Shown here: positions 19,507 to 31,500 of the stretch, in pieces
How positions within the stretch are numbered: the stretch's first letter is position 1
How the letters are laid out: every line of letters begins with the position of its first letter
Source of the DNA: Liolophura sinensis
Lineage: Eukaryota > Mollusca > Polyplacophora > Chitonida > Chitonidae
Assembly: GCF_032854445.1 (NCBI RefSeq)
Contig: NC_088297.1
Span: 15,945,127 to 16,009,126, forward strand
Length of the DNA: 64,000 bases
Reading direction: 5' to 3'
Position numbers and translations under genes: made by a program
Notes under the pieces: generated by a model
The model's input: only the letters and a program-made list of their open reading frames with translations
Databases searched by the model: none
Told to the model about the DNA's origin: nothing

Positions 19507-22500
19507 GTGAGTTTTTATGGTGCTTGTACGTCCTTGCAGCAGTATACGCTTGCCATAGCGACAAATATGTAACTCTGATTAAGGTGGTTTTGCCACAAGA
19601 GTTACAATGCAAAACAATGTGGAATGTTATAGTCATGTCCCCATTGAATGATATTTTGTTTGTCATTACTTTATGTAAATGTGTTGCCTTCATCAACAAG
19701 TGTCACTGGTAATTACAGTATAGCCTAGCCGAATAGGGCCTATGAGAGATACGCGTTCCTGGGAGTTTCGTGTTGGGGCACTGGCGCATGTAACGGAAGT
19801 TGGGGTTAGAACCCTGGCGGTTCACAGCAACAGGCCTCCCAAGAACTCGTATCTCTCATAGGCACTATATCCTATGCCCTAGATGCATCATACGTGGACC
19901 CTTATCCAATCCTTACTGCCATCCTGACGTAACCATACGCCCATGGGACCATCAGGCCTTACATGGGAGGGTTTCAGCAACCTGCAGATGGTCGTTGGTT
20001 TCCCCTGGGTACTGCCCGGTTTCCTCCTACCATAAATTGCTGGCTGCTTTCCTGTAAGTGAAATATTCTTGAGTACGGTGTAAAACAGAAATCAAATAAA
20101 TGAATAAATAAATAAATAAATAATTAATACAGTGTAGATTTTTAAACACTTGTACAGATTGGAACATAAGTGAAAGATGCTGTGATGCCATCATTAGTTG
20201 CACTAAATAATCCGCAGACATCTGAATAGTTACTTTGTTGTAGAGTTTTCAAGCGGACTGGCCGCAAGAACATAAACATGTACCAGTTGTGTTAGTGTCA
20301 TAATATCGTGGGCCGCGGAATGTCGTAAAATGATGCTCGGATTGTCTTGTCACGATGGTACCATGGTGGCGACATGATGCACAAATCCTGATCAGATTGT
20401 ACGACCATTAGACACATGCAATGGAACATAATCTGACTATGGCGGGCCCACCATACGCGGACAGTGGACCTATGATGGTCGTGGGATATTTGGCCGGAAT
20501 GCGGCTGTACTGTACTTTGTATTTGAGTACTTACAGATAAGAAAAATCCCATTCTCATAATCTTATGAAATGAAATGTGTGCTCTGGTTGTTTCACAAGT
20601 TAGCTTGCATATAAACAGAATTTGCCATTCAATCTTGTTTGATATGGAAGCAGAATCAATTTTGTCTGTACCTTGGAGTGAATAGGACTAATCACAGGGG
20701 CTCAGACATGTCAGAATAAATACCAGTTGGCTTGTCTCAGGCGATTGCAGTTTGCCTTGTTCAGGCGCAGTAATAACTGAACCAGTCCCAGGACAGACAC
20801 TTGTTTTTGAGTCAGTTTTGGAACAACAAGCAGGAAAATATATTTTCAAGCCCTGAATTATAAGTCCCTTCCCAACTATGATTATGTATAAATTACAGCA
20901 TATCAACTGTTTTGCTTGATTTTTTTTTACAGGAATGGCAGCCCTCTTATGCACATGGGGTCAAGTTTTGTTGCCTTTATGGTAAGAGATAATAGTTACA
21001 TAAAATATAAAAAAATTATTTTATAATTATTATGTCAATTTCCCCACCTCCTAAAAGAACAATGGTTTACAGCCACATTGGTTTCATGTGAACATAGGCT
21101 GGTATAGCAGAATTTGCTCCAGTATGGTTCCCAGTAGCAGATCAGTGCCTATTGTCTAATAGTTATAATAGTCTTATAATAGTCTTTGAAATTCTTCGTT
21201 AAGCACATCATGGAGTAGATCACATTTATGGTTTCAGTTTCAGAGCTTCCTGTATCGGTAGGAAAAATAGGCAATTTTGGTTTGACACTGATTTATGATA
21301 AATGACACAATGGTGTAGTGGACTGAAATAACCCCCCCCCCCCCCCACCCATGGCTGGTTCTGCCTCATGGGGTTCCCATGTTCCTAAGGTGGTTTAATA
21401 CACCAAGTACTCTTAAACTTTATGATTTATTAGTATTGGTGTTTTATGTCGTACTCAATATTTCACTATATATGCGACGGCTTCTAGCATGATGGTGGGA
21501 AGAAACCGGGCAGAGAGGGGAAATCCATCACTGTTCGCAGGTTGCAGGAAGATAAAACTTGGGCATTGTTGTGTAATTAACAACTTTTTTTCACTTTCGC
21601 TTTTTTCTTCACCAGTTTCATTTACATATATAGTAAATATGAATTGGATAATATAACATTCTGGCGGGATTAAAGCTAAATGAGCTTGTGTAAGGCATTA
21701 AGAATTTAACCAATCAGGTAATTTTGTCACTACATGTATCGCGCTTTGAACTCGGCATATAAATAGGTTATATGAAATGGATCTCTAAAACACAGATTGT
21801 TTTTCTTAGCCAAATGAAAAAAATTAGGCTCCCAAAATTTTTTTTTTCATTTTCATTTTTGGAGTATTTTTTATACCTGTTAATTACCTCTGTTTTATGC
21901 ATGTTTTCCGTGAATGATCCAATTTCTTTTGGAAATTATGTCATCGTTTATCTTGCTTGGAAGAAAACTTCAATATCAAACAAATACCAATGAAAAGAGT
22001 ATGCATTTTCTCGCAGGTGCATGCCATGAAAAATTCTAATATGTACCTCAAGTTGATAAACTGTAAATAAAGTCAGTGCCAAAATCCGCTGTGGGCGACT
22101 CCATTTTGCCTAAGAACTAGTCCTGAAATCTTCTGTATTAGGAAGAGAATTTCCGTCGGAAACCGCCGAAGTGCAGTTCGTACGTTTCCTGTAGAACTCT
22201 TCTTCCCAGAAGGTAGCAAACAGTACAGTTCGTTTTCCACTTGACGATTGAGAAACCAGAATGTTGGACATAGGTTCCGGGTTTACACAAACAAGCCGGC
22301 AGTTTTAACGACTCTCATTGGCTGAGAGGCAACACACCCCCAGCATAAATTACAGGGTGCTAAAGATGAGGACGCGATGGACAGCGATTTATGTCAGCTT
22401 TGCCATTTGCAGCCTTTTTTGTATGGTGAGGAAAAATTGCAAACTTATGCAACAGGCGTCACCAGATAGAAAAAATGTGCTCTTTTCAGCCTCTAGTGTC

Positions 22501-25500
22501 ATTTTGTAAAGTTTTCTTCTCGTTTAAGAATACTGAACTTTGAAACAGTTTTTATGCCCCAAAAAGAAGGCTGACATTTTTTTTTACTATTATATCTTAT
22601 TACACATCCTGAACTGCACATAAAGAAATAAAACTAAAGCGTTTCATGTGTCCTTTAAGAGGAATGTACTTAGTATTTGTCAGCTCATTATCAGTGTAAT
22701 ATGTGACTGGGGCAGCACTGTAGATATCGGCATTTGGTCCGGGCCTGTTACAAGAAGAAACTGTTGTGATGTGATGGAAATTATGTAAATACGTCATGTG
22801 AAAACAAATTGCCATTTCCTGAGGATTTATTGCGTGAACTGAAGCAGTTTTGATTCTGTACCACGCATCAACCACAATTTTATGACCACTACGTTTGTAA
22901 GGCAAAGATGTTTGCCAAGCATGGTAGAAGGCTTTGGTTCATCTTTATGGCCTTGGGCTATTCTCACATGTATTGTTTAAATTTTTAATTATTATTTTTA
23001 TTTTTTTTTACATGTATTGTATTTTTGTTCTCAGGAAGGCCTCATGTCATTTGAGGACGAGAGGCTGTCTGTTGCCATGAAAGCTCTTCAGGAAACAGAG
23101 AAACGATGCGAAACAAACAACGGATTTGTCAGTTCGTTTAAACGAAAGCTGAGTCGCAAGAAAAATACTGTAAATATGCTTGTATGATGATGTGCATTGT
23201 ACATCTAGTAAATTCATAATCTTTCATTTAGAAGGCTCTTTTTATATTTTGTCAAAATTTTTTTCCAAACTTTGTTAGTCCTTATTTGTTTCTTATTTGT
23301 TTATTTGGTGGAATTTTGGAGATAGGGTATGATCAAAAGATAAATTATAGGCAAAAAGTCAGTTTTGTCATACTATTATTTCAACTGAACAAACCTGTAA
23401 AAATATGTATTTTGGACTATTTTATTTATCAGAAGTTAGACTTTCTAACCAGCAAGCTGCTTTGGGTTATTCATAGCCCTTGACTTCTTGCTAAGTCCTT
23501 TTCCATTATTTTAATTTGCAGACCCAATCACAGCTCAACCTGGAGGACAAACTACAGCGAGATGTCATCATAGCAGACACAATTCTCTATCAGTCCATCC
23601 TCACCTTCTTAAACCAGGACATTCCCAGCTACGTCAAGGGAGGCTGGCTGCTGCGCAAAGCGTACAAAATCTACGACAGGGTTCACAAAACTGTGGTACA
23701 GCTCCAGCAGAAACTCTCAGATTCCAAGATACCGGGACGAGCTGATCTCACCAAAAGTGCAGCAACAGACGGCAATGAGAACGAACTCACCGAAGACCTG
23801 TTATCACAGCTTTTGGCCGCTGTCAGTTTCGGCTACGGAACTCTGCAGCTCTCGATATCCCTGGTGCCGCCCAAGATTCTTAAGATCATTGAATTTTTGG
23901 GCTTTGAAGGGGATAGAGAAGCTGGGTTATCTGCCCTTCATTACACCAGTAACAGCCGTGATATGAGAGCTCCATTGGCGATGCTGGGAGTCCTGTGGTA
24001 TCACACAATATTACGTCCCTTCTTTGCCCTGGATGGTACAAATGCAGCTGCGGGTGAGTACTGCATGGTTTTGTGTGGATGAGGTGTGTGAAGGAGAAAA
24101 GAGGGCTTGGTGGTGACCTAGAGGCCCTTAGATAAACTTCCATAGTACAACACCGTGAGTTTATTGCTTGGCACAGTAAGTTTTAAACCTTGTGGTACTG
24201 TAACAGTAAATTAGTGTGCATTTACTGTATCTGCTGCATGTCTGAAAATTGCACAGTTCTAAGCAGTTGCCACACAGTACCATCAGGCTTCAACAGAGTG
24301 CATGTACTCATGACGGCTGTTTGCAATAAAAACCCCACGTACTATGCAGTACTGAAATGAAATTGCCAAATGGTACAGGACAGCTGGCACAGTGTTTTGA
24401 CCATTTTGAACAGTATTGCATGGTTTTTAAATTAACCAGCCAGAGGTCACAGCTTTGCTGTGTACAGAAATGTTACCTACATGTTTCCTCACTCTGTGTT
24501 TTAGTTCTGACAGGACACTGAGTCATATATCCATGTTATTATTCTTGGGCGTAAAATAACTACCACTGAACAACAACAACGTACACCACAGATATTATTC
24601 AAATCTCCATAAATTTAGTACTGAGATAAAGCCAAATAGCCAAGGCATCCATTTCTCCCGTCGCAGCAAACCGCTGCTGTTTCAAGCCAATGTTTTGAAA
24701 CAGCCAAATCTGTGAGTTGTACCTGATAGCACTCTGCTTCTGTCGTGTCCCCGCCCACAACATTATAGGGAGCATCAAGTTGCAGCATCAGTCCCGAAAC
24801 CAGCATGGCAGTGGGTGAAGTGGAATAGCTCAAAGTCTTTATTTTACAATTGTTTAATATCTGAAAAGCTTTACCCGTAAATTTATAATATGAAACAGAG
24901 AATGTTGACGTGTAAATTGATGCTTCCTGAAAATGGCAGGAAAATGCACATGCCCGGATGTAATTTGTGATCAGGAACAAATCGCACATTTGATAGCTTC
25001 AAAACATCAACTCGAGATATCAGCACGGAAGGAAAAGCCATCTGGGGTTGATACGGTGGCTATTTTGCTTTACCCAAGTACAAAATTTTTGATGGTTTGG
25101 GCAATATCCTGGGTGCATGCCGTTGTTGTTGAGAGGTAGGTATTTTTCGGCCGTGAGTGAAAGACATGAAGATACGGATCTGTGTCAAGACTCCTATTGT
25201 GCAGGACCACAAGCATGTATGTCATATTTATAGATCATAAAATGTATTTTTGCGTGACATCGAAGCCTGAACGACGAGCTTATGAGGAATGTTCTGCTCA
25301 TTTGGCTAGATTTGTGTGTGTCAAAATATGTTATAATAAGGTCTAGGGATGTTGTATTCCTTTGCCAAGAGGTTGGTGTCAAACTTTGTTGTAACAAGTG
25401 GTGTTCTTGTTCACCACACAGGTGTGCCTGATGCTGAGGCTGTCCTCGACGCCAAACAGAAGGACTTCAACAATTCCTCTCTCTTTTTATTCTTTAGAGG

Positions 25501-28500
25501 CAGGGTTCAGCGAATGAAGGTACGTTTATCTGTTTATTAACTTGAGGTTCAATGCTGTACTGAAGAATAATGAGTGCAATCAGTTTTATGAACAGAGGAA
25601 ATTTGAGCGCCTCAGTTAAACTACTGACTTTAGACATGTACATGTAACTTATTGACTTTCAAACATATGATTATGCTGGCATGCATATATTTGCCTGCTA
25701 CATTGGTAGAAGACGAGTGGTATTCAAGTAAGGTATTTATTTATTTATTTGATTGGTGTTTTCGCCGTACTCAAGAATATTTCACTTATACGACGGCAGC
25801 CAGCGTTATGGTGGGAGGAAATCAGGCAACCCGAAACCATCATCGAATGTACGAAGACTGTATAAGATGGTCCCACAAGCACTGTCAACATCATATTATC
25901 ATCAAGGCCCAACTTCCATTATGAACCAGGAAGTCCAGAAATTCTTTGTCCAATCCCAGGATTGAACCCATTCCTCATGGCCAAAAGTTTAGATCCTCTG
26001 TGCTCATCCACAGAATATATTTTCAGAAATGCTAATTTACACGTGTGATTCGAAAAATATTACTAGCATTAAAAATTTTAACATTTTAAACTTTTAAACT
26101 ATTACGGTTTTCAAGTTTTAACTAAATTGTTAGTTATTTTGACATGTTTTGAACATGTTCGTGTTTTTATTTAGATGCTCTCATTGCCACTTCAAAACCA
26201 TTCACTGCTTCCTTGTTTAAGTATTTTTCTCGTAAAACATTTCATTTGTTCATTGTTGTGCTGCTGTTTAAATTGAAGCCATGCCATGTTTTCAGAGGGA
26301 GACGGAGGCCTCCCTAATGACCTACAACACTGCACTGGCCCTAGCGGCTGACCAGAGAGAATTACAGCTAATGTGTCTCTATGAAATAGGTAAGTTTTAC
26401 AAATCTCCAGTGCACTTTCGGGCTCATTTATGTGTAGCATTATCACTGTACAAATGTAGACAACAGGGAAATAATCCAATTGTTGTTTGCCTCAGTTGTG
26501 GCCCTTGACCAAGATGGGCATAGCGCCATCTGGAGGATAACTCATTGACATAGTCCATTGAATTATACCACTGAATTATCCCATACTCTAACCCACCCCC
26601 ACCCCACAAACCCACCCCACCCCACACCCACCCCTTTCTTGCCTTAACTGAGCATTGTTTCCTGTTGGATGTTCCTGTCTGGCTTTCACTTTTTTACACC
26701 ATTATGTCATAGGGTTGCCCTAATTCGTCAGCTTTTGTTAACTGCCTCTGCAACTAATATTCTGAAACATTCTGAGAAATCATTTTGCACAGTTTAATGA
26801 AGCTTTCAGTTTTAATGACATAAACAAGTAATTTTTAGGGTCATTTTCATAATAATTTTGTGCATACATTCCACTGGAAACAGAGCTTTAGTTTTGAAAA
26901 GGTTGAAGAATTTACAGTAATTGTTAATTACATGTAGAGATCAGGGGAAAAGTCTTTGTTTGATTTTATTATCCCACATTTCTGCAACAGTAGAGTGAGG
27001 GGTATTGATTTTTATATGAAATGTCTCATCCATATATTTATCTAGATATGATTAATTTTATGTGCTGTTTAATTTTTTTTCAATTTTGAAAACCATCTCT
27101 GTCCATGTATACCTTATGCAAATTCTGTGATTATTGATTGTTGCCTCGCCGAAAATAACTCAAGTGTTGTTTTGTCTTGATAATTGTCTTTCACTCTTTT
27201 AGGCTGGTGTCATCTACTTCGCTTACAATGGCACGAATCCCTGAAATGTTTCCTCAGGTATGTTCTAGTAAAGGACACCTTTTTTAATGTTTGGATAGTT
27301 TCTGATTAAGATCTTTATGTTGACTTCGTTTATACCTTTATCAAGAGTAGCAGTCAGCATTTAACATAAGTCTGCATTAACAGGTAGCTTTGTTTGCCAG
27401 TGCATCTCTCATTTCCATGAGCCGCAAGAGGTGCAGATTCAGTCCAGTCATGTGTAGGAGAATTTGTAGATTTCCCATTTGCATTTGTGGAGCCATTTAC
27501 ACATTCATGCTTGGTGCTTTAGTTGGAGGCCACTTTCTGTCCATTTTGTCCGCTCCAGGAGCTGTAGATCCCATGGCCAATCCTGAGTCGAGTCACACCT
27601 AAGACTTTAAAAGAGGAAGTTGTAACGTCCTCACTTGGCCCTCAGCAGGAAGGGGATACTGCAACGACTGGTTGACCCGTATCAGTATAATGGCTTGGGC
27701 AGAGCAGCTTACTTGCCTTCGGCAAGGCGTCTCGATGAAGCAGCACTAGATAAATGAGCGGTGGAAATCCATCCTGCAACAAGATAGCGCATTACATGCA
27801 CTCTAAGGATTTCTTCGTCGTCATATGACTGAAAAATTGTTTAGTACGACGTTAAACCCCAAGCACGCAATCAGTCTTCTGTCCATTTATGTGGTGTGTG
27901 CCCCATGTGTGCAAAAGTTTTGTAACTTGCTACTTGCCAAAGCTCAGGGGTGTTACTCCAGTTTCCTCCACCCACAAAAATGATTACTATATTGTACTGG
28001 TTAAACATTATTGATTGTGACATATAGCAAATAAATAAATCTAATAAATTCTCCAGATTGTTATTTTTAATCTTGTGTTTTAGGCTAAGTGAAGAATCCA
28101 AATGGTCCAAGTGTTACTACGAGTACCTTCTTGCTAGTAAGTATAAGCAGTGTGGTATTTTTTTCTTTCGAAGATAAGCCACATCAGAATCCTTACATCT
28201 CCTGCTGATAAAAACTGACAAAACCTGACATACTTTGTATAATGTAGCACATAATATACCTATATCTAATATAACATAAAGCTGACTTGTGACTCTCTCT
28301 CTCTCTCTCTTTCTTTAGTCTGTGCAGGGGCCTTAGGAGACACAGCAGGCGCTAGGGAGAGATTCAAAGTCGTCCCCTCCCTGGTGAAGAGGAAGAATAA
28401 TCAGATTGAGGCATTTGTCGCCCGCAGGGTAAGTTACTGCCGCCAATTCCACACGGTCATTTCTAACATAAATCAGTCATTCTCTAAAGCACATATTTTT

Positions 28501-31500
28501 GGACCTGATAGAGAATATAGAGTTTTGGAGATGTTTAGTTAGAGTTGTTTCCCCTTAGTGTTGATAAACAGACTTCTCAGGTTTGTCTTCAAAGGATGTA
28601 TGAAATTCTGGGTTTTTACTTCTTCGTGTGGAGAATAGGCTGTGCCTTAACGTATTGAAGTACAAAAAGGCTTTTGCTTTCTTACTGAAGTTTGAAAATG
28701 GCTTTAAACCTCAGCTGTCAAATTACTGTCAAATCAGCTTTGCAGGGGTGGTAAGCTGGTACCGCGTTCACTATTTGTTCTTCGATGACGTCATTTCCGA
28801 ATATTCCCTGCCACTGATGGAAAATATACATAAGTATATTAAGAAATATAAAATATGCCTCAAAAATGGAGAGAAAAAAATTCTCATTTTTGGCGTATTC
28901 TTTTTGCTTTTCCTTAAAACCATAGTGTTGGTGAAGGTGAATCTTCACTCAGGTAAGTAAATAAGGAACTACTTGGATTGATTGATGTGAAAAAAATATT
29001 TTCACCGCATTGTAACTGAAAATGTATACCTGCATGGGAATTTGAGCTGGTAGGAAATTTCTTTATTATTTCCGGTTAGTCTGAGAAGCTGGGGAAGACC
29101 GTTCCCAGTGCTGAATGCATGCAGCTGTTGACTGTTGAACTGCTGTTTCTCTGGAATGCTTTCCCCACGTGTACAGAAGAGGAATTGAGGGGGTTGTTAA
29201 AAGGTAGGTGTTTTAACAGATCATTATAAGCATATCTCAGACATGTCTGCATGCACAGGAAAGATATGACAGTTTTGATGCATGCACAGTATAAGCCTAC
29301 ATGTACCAGGCCTCTATTCGCTTTGACAATATTTCAACAAGTCAGTCAGGGCTTTTGTGGCCGAGAGTGTTAGCACACCAGCGCAACTCATGCTGGCTTC
29401 CTCTCCGGCCGTGTGTGGGAAGATCTGCGAGCAACCTGCAGATGGTAGTGGGTTTCCCATGGGCTCTACCCCAGTTTCCTCTCACCACAGTGCTGGCCAA
29501 GTATTCTTGAGTACAGAGTAAAACACCAATAAGATACATAAATAAATAAATACATGAACAAATATACTCAAGTATTCTTGAGTACAGAGTAAAACACCAA
29601 TAAGATACATAAATAAATAAATACATGAACAAATATGCTCAAGTATTCTTGAGTACAGAGTAAAACACCAGTAAGATATATAAATAAATAAATACATGAA
29701 CAAATCAATCAGCGCTTTACCTTTTGACAGGAATCCAACTCTTGTGATGACTCCCATAAGCCAGAACTACAAAAATCCTAACAGATGCCCATTACGTCAC
29801 GGAAATTGTTATTAAATTTTTAAAATGACCAAAGTTTCCAAATTTCTAACTAGCATACCTCCTGTAGACCGGTGGATGTCTACATCGGTGTGTGAATGTT
29901 GTGATTTTGTCTGTCCTCAGTATGCGAGAGTCAAACAGAGAGGGGCGTACTTCATCTGAAGTGTCTAATAGAGGGCGCTTTGTACCGAGAGCTTCAAGAT
30001 GAGGAACTGGCCACTACAGTAAGTACACTCCCTCGATTTGAATCTCAGATGGCTTGCCTGTGGAGGGGTTTGTTGCTATGACAATTATCTGCTGTTCAAG
30101 ATTCATCATTTCTTTTCAAGGCTGGTGCATTTTTTCTTGCAGTCGTGTTCAGATTTGGCATTCAGTTACAAAATTTTGAACATGTGTTGATGGTAGAAAG
30201 GCTTGCCCTATATTGATGATGTTTTCTGATGTATTAAAGCTTAAAGTTCATTGTATGATTCAAACCATATAAAGTTTTATGGTGTGAAATTCTTGTAAAT
30301 ATAAATTAGTAATTATGCAACAAATAGATGTATATTGTGAGATGTGAGGGGGCCTCCGCAGCCGAGGTGTTTAGAATGTCAACGTTGCACAGTGACCAAG
30401 GAACCTGGCACAAGTGCAGTTACTGTCAGTGGCGGATGTGCGTGGGAAGGTCTGCCACCAACCTGCAGTTGGTCGTGGTTTTCCTCCCATCCCAGCCTAG
30501 GTGTTTAGAATGTCAGCGCTTACAGTGACCAAGGAACCTGGCACAAGTGCAGTTGCTGTTAGTACCGGCTGTGCGTGGGAAGGTCTGCCACCAACCTGCG
30601 GATGGTCGTGGATTTCCCCGGGCTCTGCCCGGTTCCCTTTCCCCATAATGCTGGCCGCTGTCGTATAAGTGAAATATTCTTGAGTTTGATGTAAAACATC
30701 AGTGAAATAAATAAATAAATAAATATAGTCAGATATGTGGGATATCAGATGGACTTGTGTTAACATAGATCACTTTTGCAGAAAACACACCGAAAAACAT
30801 TACTGCTAAAATGGTGCACATAAATGTTATGAAATATTATTTTTACAGCTAAATCTGACATTTATCAAATATGATTTCAATGTACATTTACATGTACACA
30901 TACCTTCTACACAGATCTTGAAATATCTTTCTAACTTGTCTAAGGCGAGTAGAAAATATGCAACTTGTTTGAAGGCATGGGCGAAATTTTAGGTCATTTA
31001 CGGTACATGCACTGATTGTGTCTTTACAGGCTCTGTAAGTGCATGTTTTTAAGCCAGTGGAGGTCATGAAATATTGTTTTGGAGCTAACTCTTTTTGCCA
31101 ATATGATTATAATCTAACTCTCAACAGATCAACAGGAACTCCCAGAAACAGGTGAAACGTACAGTTTGCATGAGCAAAGTTTTGGGTCATTTACTATCAT
31201 ACATGAAGTATATCCAGCTATCAATTGTGTGTCAGTCATGGTGGTATGTGTTTGTCTGCAGTGTTTGGAAGAAGCCATAGCGCGCCACCAGGGTATGAAG
31301 GATGACCTACATGTGGCTGCTTTCGCTATGTTTGAGTTGGCTACAATCTACCTGAAATCACCTCAGGTAAGGCTGGATAGGGGCTCAAATCTCAGTCTGG
31401 GTAATAGACTCGCTTCGCGTGTTGAGTGGTGTATGTAACAGAACTGACATACATGTACAACGGTATTAATGTATGCAAAGTACTTGCACACCTATGGTCT

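Larger units (their letters stand above)
19507..20932 (+). other. TTC39C intron 1 with a hairpin repeat and a SINE
   Basis: GT-AG intron of 1426 bp holding an inverted-repeat element (19739-19862) and a SINE 3' half (19966-20132). The remainder shows nothing recognisable. Confidence 0.8.
29204..29920 (+). other. TTC39C intron 10 with a SINE whose tail is triplicated
   Basis: GT-AG intron of 717 bp; the SINE and its repeated tail fill 29347-29711. Confidence 0.8.
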
